Source: Grifola frondosa
Lineage: Eukaryota > Basidiomycota > Agaricomycetes > Polyporales > Grifolaceae
NCBI GenBank assembly: GCA_001683735.1
Contig: LUGG01000011.1
Location: forward strand, 558,001 to 622,000
Length of the DNA stretch: 64,000 bases
Direction of reading: 5' to 3'
The notes beneath the pieces were generated by a model. That model was given only the letters and a program-made list of their open reading frames with translations, was not told where the DNA came from and ran no database searches. Position numbers and translations under genes: made by a program. Positions within the stretch are counted from its first letter, which is position 1. Each line of letters opens with the position of its first letter. Positions 44,951 through 57,248 of the stretch are shown piece after piece.

Positions 44951-46387
44951 TCTACGCATGTCTTAAACCTTTGCCTGTCTGGAACCGTACGATGCAGTCG
45001 ACATTTGTTCTACTCCACTCTTCTACATCACTACAAAAACATCGACATTCTCTTTAAGGAGATATCAGACATCGCACCAGCTCTACGAGCTAATCCCACC
45101 TTCATGCAGCACGTCGAGTCCTTCAGGATTCACCACAATGATGATGCGAAAGGGTGTCCATCGGACGACACTTTTGTTAATGCCTGCAAAGACCTAATAC
45201 CTGTGTTGAAGGCATTGGGCGATCATGGACACCTCAAAAAGTTCGAATGGAGCGGTGATGGGTACTTCCGCGAAACCCCACGGCGATTGCCCCAAGCATG
45301 GGAAGCACTTGCCGCGAACGCATCTACTCTTGAACTTCTCGACGTGTCCTTTTTCCAGAGTGACGCAGACAGTCTTGTCAGTATGTTTCATTGTCTTCGT
45401 CGACTGGAACTAATGCGATGTCTCTAGCGTACAATTTCGTCGACTGCATATCATGCTCTTCGCACTCTTCAGTTGAACCTTTTTACTGGGCACGGCTGGG
45501 ATGCCTCACGCCTCCATAATATGTTATTCTCCCTTCATCATCTCAAATCTCTGGCTCTCATTCTCCCCATGTGCTGTGGCAACTGGTCTATCGCTCTCTC
45601 ATACCCTACCAAATCTGCAATATTTTGCCCTACGCTCCTGGGCCTCCCAGAACACGTGGGAGACACTCTATCACCCACATCCCTATACCGATGATGATTT
45701 CGATGTTAAAGATTCCACCATGCCAAATTTACAAGCACTGTCTCTCTTCTACTGACAGTACATTTACTAACCTTGTAGGTCCTCGTGCCGTCCCGAGACC
45801 AATTACACATCTCCGGCTATCCGGCTATCATATGTACTCCCTGCTCCCGACAAACATTCTCCAACTCTTCACTGCTTAGAATTCGGAAGAACGATTTCCG
45901 AATTTCGCGAGTTCAGTGCCATTCTTGAAGGACCTTTCTGGGCTGATTCCAGAACTGCGCGAGCTGGGCATCCTGGCTGGATCTGGGTTGTCGAGCCCAG
46001 TCCCAAAACCACTCAGTGCTGATGATATGGTGCGCGTTCCTGATCAGTTTAGTTGCATGGCCATTGTGAACTCATCCTTCTCACGTCCATGGCATTAACT
46101 AAATATCATTGCTTGCCGCCATCAATCCGAGAGACTTTCCCGAATTGCGAGCCCTTCGCTTTTCGGACAGAAATGGTCTGCTGCTTCCTCCCGAATTCCT
46201 CGCTGACTTACCGCCCGTCCCGCCAAATTTGGAGTACATCTGTTGTGATGTAGACTATAAGGAGCACTTTTACAAAATAGAGCGATTCGGGGACAGGGTA
46301 ACGGCAGTTGAGTGCGATCTTCCAAGGCGGAGGATGGGCAGAAGGGTTTGGACAGATGAGAGTGTGATTGACCACCTCAGTCCATAG
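44901..46387 (+). CDS. LRR/F-box-like protein, tandem copy 1 (frame-interrupted)
   Basis: Paralogue of the next gene. The start is unclear and overlaps the RBM25 relic. Readable parts are RCSRHLFYSTLLHHYKNIDI, ALRANPTFMQHVESFRIHHN, ACKDLIPVLKALGDHGHLKK, FEWSGDGYFRETPRRLPQAW and LELLDVSFFQSDADSL, then after an intron RTISSTAYHALRTLQLNLFT and LHHLKSLALILPM, later GPRAVPRPITHLRL, and finally LAAINPRDFPELRALRFSD, EFLADLPPVPPNLEYIC and ERFGDRVTAVECDLPRRR to TAG at 46385. The middle needs at least three frame changes between 45590 and 45970 and lacks about ten residues present in copy 2, so this copy may be decaying. Leu-rich repeats suggest a binding protein, perhaps an F-box type; no clear F-box is seen. 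Confidence 0.55.
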
Positions 46388-46731
46388 GCAACTCGGTTTT
46401 GTTCACTGCCGCCTTTGTTGTCGTATGAACGTTGACATCCACCCCTCTCACACCATAGTAATGCATTCTGGACGCGCAGCAAGGAAAAATGCATCAATCG
46501 ACTCAAGGGGTCCGCAATTATTGCCAGTTCTCTAAGAAGCCTCCCTGACAGAGGTCGTACTCTCTTCCACATAGTATGGACCATGCTGTGGGCAGAAACA
46601 CAGTCAGCGCTGACTGCAGCACATTGAACGTCGATCGATGGTCAGTGACACATAACATTTGGTCATGTTGACGACTATGTGTCCACTGCTCAAGTTCTCC
46701 TGGCCCCTAATTTCTTTACTGCACATCAACC

Positions 46732-48254
46732 ATGCACCTTAGAACACGTCTCCGAAATATATCGATCCTACCTAGCCTATCTGACACCTTGAGATGTAGT
46801 CGGCGTTCGGTCCACTCAGCTTTGCGTCAGCCCTACAAAGACATCGATATTCCCTCTAAGGGGGTACTAGACATCTCCCGAACTTTACAGTCCAATCCTG
46901 CCCTCTTGCAGCAGATAGAGTCGTTCAGGATTCACGACAATTTCGATGAGGTGGGGGCACTATCAGAGGACATGGTCGTTTCTGCTTGCAAAAATATGAT
47001 ACCTATACTGAAGGCGCTAGGCGATCAAGGACGCCTCAAGAAGTTCGAGTGGACCGGCGATGGATACTCCGGTAAGACATCACGCAGGCTGCCGCAAGTG
47101 TGGGAGGCACTTGGTGCGAATTCGTCTACTCTCGAGTTGCTCGATGTGTCTTTTTCTAAGGGTGACGAAGATAGTCTGGTGAGAATGTTTCCATCATATT
47201 TTGCGACACGAACTGAAGCGATCCTTTTAGCAAACACTCTGCTCGACTGTATACTCTTCTCTCCCGCACGCTTCAATTGGATCTGTTCTCTGGCTATGGT
47301 TGGGACGGCTCACGCCTTCACTCTATGATTCACTCTCTTCATCATCTCACATCTTTGGCTCTTATACTCCCCATGTGCAGTACCTGTGGCCTAACATCCT
47401 TATCACTCTCCTATACTCTGCCCAACCTTCGATCTTTCGTCCTAAGTTCATCTGGCCTCCCAGGGCGCTTGGACGAAGAAATGCTACCACCGACGTCTCA
47501 ATTTCTTTCTCGCCATCCAAGCATCACGAGTCTTTTTCTCGAAACCGACGATGATTTCGTCATCGGAGATACTGCTCTACCAGCTCTACGTGCCTTGTCA
47601 TGCGATGAATGCGAGGATAAGACGTTTGCTGGCCTTATAGGCCCTCGCGCTGTCCCCAGACCACTTGTACATCTCCGGCTATCCAAATACTATCACTCGC
47701 ACTCACGACGGCCGCAAGATATTCAGAAATTCTCTCCAACGCTCCGCTGCTTGGAATTCTCCGGAACAGTCTCCGATTTTCGTGGGTTTGCGATGCGATT
47801 CTTGAAGGAGATCTCTGGGCTACTTCCTGGACTACGCGAGCTGGGTTTCTCGGCTGAATCCGGCTGGGAGGGCCCACCGCGGAAACCGCTCAGTGCTGAT
47901 GATATGGTATGTTAAAACATTCGGCTTATTTGCATAACCACTCACCCTTATGCATACACCACTTTCTAGGTAACATTACTTGCCGCTGTCGATCCCAGAG
48001 ACTTCCCCGAACTGCGGGCCCTTCACTTGTCAGACATGGATGGTCGACCGCTTCCAGCGGAGTTCCTCGCTGACCTCCCCCCCGTGCCGCCGAAGTTGGA
48101 GTATATCTGCTGGGATGTGGACCAAAAAGAGCACTTTTATAAGATTGAGCGATTCGGGGACAAGATAGGGGCAGTCGAGTGCAATCCTCCGAGAAGGAGG
48201 ACAGGCAGAAGAGTTTGGACGGATGAAAGTGTGATTGATCACCTTAGTCCGTAA
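46732..48254 (+). CDS. LRR/F-box-like protein, tandem copy 2
   Basis: Exons 46732-47178, 47231-47906 and 47970-48254. The protein begins MHLRTRLRNISILPSLSDTL, then LRQPYKDIDIPSKGVLDISR, SNPALLQQIESFRIHDNF, ACKNMIPILKALGDQGRLKK, FEWTGDGYSGKTSRRLPQVW, YGWDGSRLHSMIHSLHHLTS, LRSFVLSSSGLPGRLDEEML, LIGPRAVPRPLVHLRLSKYY and ends ERFGDKIGAVECNPPRRRTG, WTDESVIDHLSP. One extra C at 47263-47265 must be removed to read STVYSSLRTLQLDLFSGYG, matching copy 1. Apart from that the frame is open, so this copy looks functional. The Leu-rich repeat character resembles the many Agaricomycete F-box/LRR proteins whose amino-terminal F-box is degenerate. Role not predictable. Confidence 0.65.
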
Positions 48255-49144
48255 GCAGTTCGATTCTCCGCTCGTCGGTTCTCTTTGCTGCCTGTGTGAG
48301 TATTGTTGTACTAGTATGAATGTTGAACGTTGATAGTCATCACACTGTAGCGCGCACTGGACAGTTTGGTTTCCGTTGTATTTTAACCGAGACACGGACC
48401 TTTCATTTCGAGTCTTTTTATGAATATCATATGGTTCGCAATTGTGCCATGGCTTTGTTTATTTCAGAATGGTACCTCCCAACTCCGTCTACAACGTCCC
48501 ACCACGCTTCATCACCCCAGTGCAAGTCTGGCGAAGCGGGCAAAAACAGATAGTCACTAACCCGGGTGTACAGTCAAGGCACACCGATATATTATACTCC
48601 GGCAACGCGCACCAGCCAGACAGCTCAAAGCAAAAGACCGGCATCTCTTCCCAAGGGCAGATGTGGCTCGGCCCTGGTCAGGCCAACTACTGCAAATGAC
48701 GCCACGTTCGCCATTCAATCCAACTGCTAAATCCTTCGTTCCCGCCTCGGAACGTACGAGCGGGTCAGTGGATGCTAATGAGGCCGATGCTCAAGATAGA
48801 ATGCCGACATACTACGGCTGGCTGCCTTTCTTCCGCAGAGGGACGGTGTCTGGAGGCGAGTCGGTTCGCAGTTGCAGCAGCGATCTTTTGCATGTGGCGC
48901 CGTGGCCAATTTGAGGACTTTTGTGATCTTTCGACAGTGTGTCGCGACGCGTTACGTTATGGGTTTTGTCACGGTTGACATGTCACGCTTCACTTCTCTC
49001 AGCCTCACGCGTGCGCCTACCTGCGCATTCGCGAACAGTCAATGTCAGTCACTGTGCTGAGAGAAAGCCGCCGAGCTGACTCTCCCCTCTTTGCTTCATT
49101 CCTTACTCCTGATTTATGACTGAAACTTACTGAGTTCTTTGACA
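48255..49144. other. Intergenic upstream of SepH kinase
   Basis: About 890 bp with short frames only. It should hold the kinase promoter near 48950-49140. Confidence 0.4.
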
Positions 49145-52100
49145 ATGCCATCCACGCCATCTAGCAGCTCGGGCTCCAATAAGCTGCTCAATGCCTATGT
49201 TCGTGTCCACGTCTACGGTATTGCCAGGTTGTGAAGTTGACGTGTAATATGTATAGCAACTTGGAGATTCTCTTGGGAAGGGCGCGTTCGGGCAGGTCTA
49301 CCGTACGTCCAATAAAGGTAGTGTGACTCCGAGACTCTTATCTTACTCTCGAAGGCGCGCTCAATTGGGCTACCGGGGAGACGGTCGCAATCAAAGAGAT
49401 ACAACTGAGCAACATACCCAAGAGCGAGATTGGACAAATCATGGTGAGTTCATTCATTGACGCGTGTTCTCTGAAGCTCATCATAAATGCGTGTTCAGTC
49501 TGAGATTGACCTCTTGAAGAACCTCAATGTGAGTTCGCGCGTTGTTATCGCCGGTTGCACCATTACGATGTTCCCTGGTACTACTGGTTCAAGGGAACCA
49601 CACGCTGACGTCGTTCGTAGCACCCAAACATCGTGAAATACAAGGGTTTCGAGAAGACTCGTGAATACCTTTATATCATCCTTGAGTAAGTATCAGTACA
49701 ATGCTATTTTGTGTGGTCAACATGAACTTCACGCAGATTCTGTGAGAACGGCTCGCTGCATAATATCTGCAAGAAGTTCGGCAAGTTCCCAGAGACACTG
49801 GTTGCAGTATACATATCGCAGGTCTTGGAGGGGCTCGTGTACCTGCACGACCAGGGTGTGATTCACCGGGATATTAAGGGTGCGAATATACTGACGAACA
49901 AGGATGGTTGCGTCAAGTTGGCCGACTTCGGAGTGGCGAGCAGTGCCACAGCAGGAGCCGTCCGCGATGACGCGGTGGTGGGAAGTCCCTACTGGAGTGC
50001 GTCTATAATTTTGGCGAAACTTTGTTTCTACTAACCATCCTGAAGTGGCTCCCGAGGTGATCGAACAGTCGGGCGCGACTACGGCTTCAGACATATGGTT
50101 AGTGTCATGCAATCATGTGACCATATGCATTGTTGATGATATGTATGCAGGAGTGTTGGCTGCACCGTTATAGAATTGCTCGAGGGCAAGCCGCCTTATC
50201 ACTTCTTGGAGCCAATGCCAGCCTTGTTTCGGATCGTGCAGGATGACTGTCCCCCAATTCCGGAAGGCGCGTCCCCGATCGTGAAGGATTTTTTATATCA
50301 CTGCTTCCAAAAAGACTGCAACCTGCGGATATCAGCGAAGAAACTACTGCGACATCCGTGGATGGTTTCAGCGCGGAAGCACCTAGCTGGGCAACGTGGT
50401 ACGGAAGGCGCGAAAGCTACGGAAGGGAAGAAGGGCGAAGGTAATGCCTCAGAGAGACGGCCATTGAGCAATTACAATTATGACGAGGCGGTGTTGAGGG
50501 TGCAGGAATGGAACGAGGCGTTGAAATGTGAGTTACGCTCACTGGTAGTGTCAATTTCGGCGCTCAACTAGTGTAATTAGCTCCGTCAAAACCTTCGAAG
50601 CACCCTGACCGTCGTCGCCCGTCTGACACACGCCCAATTTCGCCTCTCGTGTCTCCCACGGATATGCAGTCGATGCAGGCTGCGCAGCAGCTTGCGTTGT
50701 CATTAGTTAATGGTAAACCGAGATCCCTATCGAATGTAAAGGCCCCTCCGGTTGCCCCGCTACTCAGCCACATCCGCGAGACGCTACCTATACCTTTCAT
50801 ATTGCAAACACCGGAGGAGCAAACGGACAACTGGGATGATGATTTCGAAGAAGGACCGTCACTGACCAAGCTGCACGGTGAGCTTGTTCCATGTTTGTTT
50901 GCAATTATCGGCTTAACGATGCTGCCTGACCAGCTCTCGAGAAGACATCAGCCGAAGAGGACAAGGTGGAAGTTGAGGATAATGCACAAACAATACGACC
51001 AACCCGCAGTCCTCAAGGTCCCGGAATCTCCATTCCGCTTCCACTTGCGAAACCCCAGAGCCGGAAATTGGACCCATAGTGGAAGACTATTCTGACTTGG
51101 CTATCGACGAGGACGAAGCCAAGCTCCTGGAAGAGAAAGTTGCTGATTTCAAGGTAAATCAATCGTGTATTGCTAATTTAATAGGTATTCATGTCTATTT
51201 GCCAGATCAAGAATTCTTCCAAGCGAGGACTCTTCCACCCGGACGATATCAAGACGGTTGGACTCGCTCCCCCTCCCCTGGGCCAATGACTGCTCCACTC
51301 CCCAGCCTCTCCCACCGACGGTCCCGTCAATCGCTCAGTCCCATTGGGCCCTCTGGCGGCCCATCTTCTGGACGCTCACATTCGCGTTCATCATCGTTCG
51401 TCAATCCTGACTCTTTTGGGCGCGTGGAGGCCCGGCGGCTGCGAAGTCAGTCGCAATTTGGAAAGTACACAGAGGATGACGAAGAGGATTACGAGGATGT
51501 GTTCGGAAAGATAAACGGCACATCCTCACAGCCCATGCAAACTTTGCAACTGAACACACGGCTGTCCAATAAATCATGGGTGAGTAGCCAGATTCTACAG
51601 GTAGGATTGCATACTGACGCCTATCATAAGCTTGGCGACGACGACGACGACGAAGATCCATTCGCTGAGGTATGATGATACTTTAATAATGCTCTGTGTT
51701 AGCTAATCAGAGCTACCAGATTGACGAAGGTTACGCTGAAGATGACCTCGAGTCCAACCTTCAGCGAGACAAATATGCAAGGCTCTGCAATACCGTCACA
51801 CAACTCATCGACGAGCTCACACCCTCAGCGCCTGATTTTCAGCTTCGAGATGCATGCGATCAACTCGTTCGTGGCTCAATATTCTCTCTCTCGAACCATC
51901 TATCTTACCCTCAATTTGCAGCTCAATATCATTGTGGATACCCCGGAGATGCAATTGCAGCTGGTCTCTGCACATGGAATGCTGGCCATTCTAGAAGTCC
52001 TGGAGGGTAGAACATCGCGAGATGTCACCTCGAAGCTCCTACAGATTGTCAACGCGGTTGGTATATTGGCGAAAACCTGTAATTCAATAGTATTCATCAT

Positions 52101-54004
52101 TGACGCATTTCTTAGCTGGTGACGGGTGACATGGGTTTCCTAGAGAGTTTCTGCCTGATTGGGTGAGTCTATCATCATTTTCGTTGCATGTTATGTCCTC
52201 ATTCATGCCTAAGGGGTATTCCAGTGATTATGGGTAGATCAAGTCATAATGCATGGTGTACTGAGACTAAAGATGTTTTAGGTTTCACGTCAAAGAAACA
52301 CCCGTCTGAATGTCGTTTGGAAGCCTCAAACTTCATACGTTTATTGTGCCATTCATCTGTCCTCACCCTGCAGATGTTTATCTCGTTAGTTCATGTCCAT
52401 GTTTCTTTTTTTTTTTTTCACCTAACCGCTGATATCTTTGTTCTCGCTCGCAGATGTCGCGGCTTGAAGGTTCTTGTTGATCTTTTGGACGAAGATTACA
52501 CAGAACAAACGGACCTCGTTATACATGCTTTGAATGGCATTTGCAGTGTCTTCGACCTCCAGAGTCCAACTACGAAGAACGACTTTTGCCGCATGTTTAT
52601 TCGAGAAGGTTTGCTTGATCCGCTGACCTCGGCATTGCTCACTGTCATGGCCAATCGTGGTGATGTTGCTGCCGACATGAAGGGCAAGATTATCCAGATT
52701 ATCCTCGTGTTCTGCCAAGTTTCACAGTCCGACATCCACGTACGAAATGCTCTTGGGACGCGGAAAGTCGTTCGTCGTAAGTGCGACGATTATCGGCCCA
52801 TAGATAGTGATATTGAATACTTGCGCCGTTAGGTCTGCTAAGGGCGTGCGAGCTCCTTGACCCGGAGTATCTAGTACAGATGCTGAAGGCCGTTAAGCAT
52901 CTATCCATGAATGCCAATTTATTGGAAGTCCTCCAGAACACAAATGCAATCGAGATCCTTGTTAAGATCCTGGACGAGCAGAGTAGTGGTCCGTATAGTA
53001 CAGTGCGTATGCAGGCTTTCTTGCAAATTCCAAGCTAATTTTATTGTGCATAGGAAATGGCGAATCATATCTTGCAGACATGCTACAATCTCTGTCGCCT
53101 GAACAAGTCGAGACAAGAGGAAGCTGCACAGGCTGGCATTGTTCCATGTCTCAAGCGAGTAATTGAAGCAAGGCCTCAATTAAAGCAATTCGCTCTGCCC
53201 ATTCTGTGCGACCTCGCCAGTGCTGGCAAGAGTTGTCGCATCCTATTGTGGCAACACGATGGTCTCGCTATGTACTTGCGCCTATTGGACGACCCTTACT
53301 TCCAGGTTAGCGCCTTAGAATCCATTCTTTCCTGGTACGAGCACCTTAACTACACATGATTTCTTCTGCGCTAACTGATAGACCGTAGGTTGCAAGATGA
53401 GACTGCAAGAATAGAAGACGAATTGGTAAAGCAGGACGCGTTGGAAGCGCTTCTCCAGTGTTTTGTATCCGCCAAAGCCAATTCCTTCGAAAACCTACTC
53501 GACCCTATACTGAAGATCTGTCGTATCTCGACCAGCATCACCATCGGAATTGCCAAGTCCCAATTCTTCAAGCGCATTATCGACAAGCTCAGCCACAACA
53601 AGGCAGTCGTGCGGCTGAACCTTCTGCGCATTCTTCGCACAGTCTGCGATGTGCACCCAAACCGCGCCATGCTCGTGGAGCGCTATGGCATCCACGATAT
53701 TGTGGTAAAACTCAGCAAAGAAGACTCAGCGATCCTCGTTCGCGAGCTTGCCAGGGAGATCGTTCCGGCGCTTGCCCCTGCGCTGAAGCCCTCGAGCAAA
53801 CTTGGCAAGGGCGTTGAAACGCCGAAGTCATCGAAGAGCGCCATTGCTCCCAAGCGAACGAGGCGCCATGCGTCCGAATCCCTGGCTGGGAGCCCGGCGC
53901 ACAATCTGCGCACCGCAGGACGACAGGTTCCAGGCAGCGGCAGGACATCAAGCTCGAAGCAACGGTTGCACGACATCCCGTGGCAGACGGAGGAGCGACG
54001 ATAG
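49145..54004 (+). CDS. sepH: Septation initiation kinase SepH/Cdc7 orthologue
   Basis: Large Ste20/MAP3K-like kinase of the septation initiation network. Exon 1 is [18 protein letters not shown] (49145-49198), then [118 protein letters not shown] and [19 protein letters not shown]. An acidic/Pro-rich linker follows, with [20 protein letters not shown], a family hallmark. The second half is an ARM/HEAT-like helical repeat region ([92 protein letters not shown]). One G is missing at 51280-51282 (PPPLG to [13 protein letters not shown]). A 12-T run lies in an intron near 52410. Stop TAG 54002-54004. Confidence 0.88.
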
Positions 54005-54678
54005 TCGCTTATGGGTTGTAATATTATTTTCGGAGTTTTTGTCGCTATAGCTTTCACGTTCTTTGCTTCAGTTCGCATCTCGTTCGTCTAATAGTATTAC
54101 CCATTGCATCAATACATACCGCGCATCCATCGTCGCACGCACATCATTCTCTACTAGTATGACTGCGTAACAAATAGCACTCTCATTAAGTTGACCGGGA
54201 CTGCCACATAAGAACATACCGATGAGAACAAGGAGCAATGATATTCCAATCTAATAGGGTAATATGCTTAGGATACTTGGTATGGGTAACGAATGATGAT
54301 GAGATTGACAACCGACGTAGGTGACCTGAGTGACGAAAAATATAAGTGTTATCGCAGAAATGATACAAGTAGAGTAGAGAGGGGCCAATCATGCGTGAGG
54401 GTTTTCATGAATGCATGACTTAGGAGAAGTCGGACACGCATCATAAATGAAGAGAGAAGAACAAGTGAGGGAACACATCGCTGCGATAAATGCAACTGAC
54501 AAACCATGGTACATGTAAAAAGCAACGTCCAGTGAGACGAAACGACTGAGAAAGAAAGCACCCCACCAAACAATCTGGCAAGAACATCACATAATGACGA
54601 CTTTTGCAGCACCCTGCGCCTACATCCTCATCTTCCACATCTTGCGCGCCTCCTTGCTTGCTTCGCTGCGTAGTCGAA
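54005..54678. other. Intergenic, convergent 3' regions
   Basis: About 670 bp between two convergent stops; no gene recognised. Confidence 0.4.
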
Positions 54679-56741
54679 TCAGTAAGCCTGGATGGTCTGA
54701 AGTGTCGGCTCGCTCTCTGCACCAGCATAGTGTGCAAAGGGCGGTGGAGATGGGAGACGTGTGCGTTCAAGAGAATCCGACTCCGTTCTATGCGGGCTAG
54801 TCGGCTGAGGTGCAGGCATTGAGCTTTGTTCATCAGAATAGAGGTATCTTCGGCCACGAGTGTTTTCTGGCCGAACTCATCCATAGGTATATCTTCTGGT
54901 TCCATACCTTCTCTTGGCGGTCGATATTTAGAATGATCGTATCCGAATGTGCCTGGGGCCTGCATAGAGAGTAACATAGATAGCAATAGGCACTTTGAGT
55001 TAGTGAATTCACTGACCGGCTCGTAAACATTGGACGTCTGCTTCGGGCGCGGCTTCCATCTGCCTTCTCATAATGGCCCTCGAGACCCTTCTTTCTCGCA
55101 ACCACAGGCAACACCACCTACACGAAAGCTGCATTGGACATCAGCACAACGGAACAGTTAGACTGACAACATACGTCGTCCCAATTACCCGACGCTTGTA
55201 CGGGTTGCGTCCAGGAAGGGATTGCATCTCATCTCCTCAGGTGGGGGGTACTGCCCGATGACCGTCTATTCTCACTGTCCGCGCAGTTCTTCTCATCGAT
55301 GACGGCGGGGTCCTCGTTTTCATCTTCTTCCCAGACGGTGTACTAGCCACAGGGCTCTCGCCTCCCGTTTTGCAGTGGAGGTGCTCTCGCTGACGGCAGT
55401 CTGAGGGTGTGAATTGGACCGGGGGATTGCTTTTGAGCGCGGCGAAGAAGTGCCAGGCTCTGATGCCCCGCCATAGGCCTCGTCGGCGTGGGTGTGCGTG
55501 GTGGAGTGTTCGATGTGTAGGAGTGGGAATTCGGGACTGGCTAATACCATTCTTCGCTTGCCTTGACCGCACGCTGGTCGGAGTGGCGCTACGGTCGAAC
55601 GCAGGCGACGAGATCGTGCCATATGGGTGAGGCGTCACCTCCTGCCTCTCGTACGGGTCCTCTGCAGGATCCTCGTCCTCGTAACTGTCGCTGTCGAGAT
55701 CAGTCAATGGCTGCTCATCCAGCACCATCCGCGCATCTCGCGCTCGCTCGTCGTCGTCAATGTATATGCTCTCCCGCGCTCCTACTGCTGTACCCACGCT
55801 CTCTGCGCGCGCACGGACCCTCCGCACGTCCTTGCCTCTCGAAGTGGAGCGTGAGCGCGAATTGCCGTCGGGTACAACCCGAGCGGAAGCTTTGCGGAAG
55901 GTGTGTCCATAGTTCGCAATGTCAAGCATCTCCTGCCGCCGGCCTACACGCAGCTACCGACTCCACCGTTGCGAGCTATGTCACCGCGATACCAATGTTC
56001 GAAGGGGCGTTCTTCGGAATCCGAAGACATGCGCTCGGGCAGCGACTCGTCAAACTCCGTCGGCGTCCGCGCCGTAGAGCGGGCGGGGTGCGGCTGATGG
56101 TGTTCGTCGACAGGGTAGAGGTTTGGGCTATCGGTGGAGATGTCTCCGTTGTATCGCGTGTAGATGCTCCCGTTCGTCCGCCCTACGCTGCCGTGGAATG
56201 AGGTTTGCGCTTGGCTCGACGTGCTGCCTGCGCGTGCACGCGATATGGGTATGCGGGTGCCCTTGGTGGACGTGGCGGGAGAGATTGGTCTTGATGCCTC
56301 CATAGAGGGAGCTGTGAGGTCTGCGTGGTTAGACTCGTCGAATGGAAACGGTTGTGAGAGTGTGCGAGCGCGAATTGAGGTAGGTTTGCCCGCACTACCG
56401 GCAGTCAAGTCATACGGTCTGGACTGCTGCAAGCTAGGGCGAGGGATGGCACTCGGCTTGGAGTAATAATAATGGGATGGGGTGGAAGTCTCGTGTCCAG
56501 GTGATGAATAAGGGGAATTGGATGGGTACAAGTCGGAAGGGTGGTCATCGCCCGAAACGATAGATGTAGTCGATATTCGTTTTGCGAGCACATTACTCTC
56601 GTCTTTCAGACCTAAAGACCGCGTTTACCTGACACCACCGAAAAGGCATAGGAGTCGATACTCACGTTGACGCAGAGCCGGTACTATCACATCGTCCCAC
56701 TCCCGAGGAAACGCGGACTGAGCAGTAGCAGTCAGCGCCAT
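54679..56741 (-). CDS. Ser/Arg/Pro-rich fungal protein of unknown function
   Basis: Starts at 56741: MALTATAQSAFPREWDDVIV, PALRQ, spliced (56666 to 56611) to RLKDESNVLAKRISTTSIVS. A long disordered region follows, rich in Ser, Pro, Arg and Tyr (SNSPYSSPGHETSTPSHYYY, GTRIPISRARAGSTSSQ, FEHWYRGDIARNGG, GNSRSRSTSRGKDVRRVRAR). An acidic patch (DLDSDSYEDEDPAEDPYER) is next, then SPVASTPSGKKMKTRTPPSS, PGRNPYKRRVIGTT, APGTFGYDHSKYRPPREGME and, after a one-base correction near 54876, RPENTRGRRYLYSDEQSSM to QTIQAY and TGA at 54679. I do not recognise a domain. The ordered ends (PREWDD... and YDHSKYRPPREG) look conserved-like, and many S/T-P sites suggest phosphorylation. At least one more shift near 55300-55450 is likely. 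Confidence 0.6.
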
Positions 56742-57248
56742 CTACCAGCTATAGGAAGCTGAGCTACGCCTTTCGAAATTAGTAGACAAACGAAGGGAAT
56801 GAAGGGCAGCAGTTGGACGGAGGGAAAGCATGGAAGCGGCTGAAGCTTTCCTCACTGTTTAGCCTATGATAGCTGAGTTGATTTGATATGGGACTTACCA
56901 ACATATTTCATCAGAAATATCGTCCGCTCAAAGATCACGCAAACGCTCATAGACTCATGATGTTCTTGATGGATAGTTATTATGGAAGTGATGTAACAAT
57001 CTTGTGTCTTGGCACCTGTCTCCTAAGCTTCAAGCCACTATCATGGAAGAATCCATGATATTTCTCACTACATATATGTAAAGTTAATTTCGTATAACAG
57101 TATTTTATGTAAGCTGGCATCATTTCCATACAAGTCAAATTCTCTCAGTTGTAAACGCACTCGCTGCTTTTTGTGCTTTAGCACCTTTGGGTCGATTACT
57201 GGTATGTTCCCATCGCGATGCAGCGTACCAACACTTAGTTTGTGCCAG
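56742..57248. promoter_or_regulatory. Divergent promoter region
   Basis: About 500 bp between two divergent starts, AT-rich at 56930-57110; no gene recognised. Confidence 0.4.
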
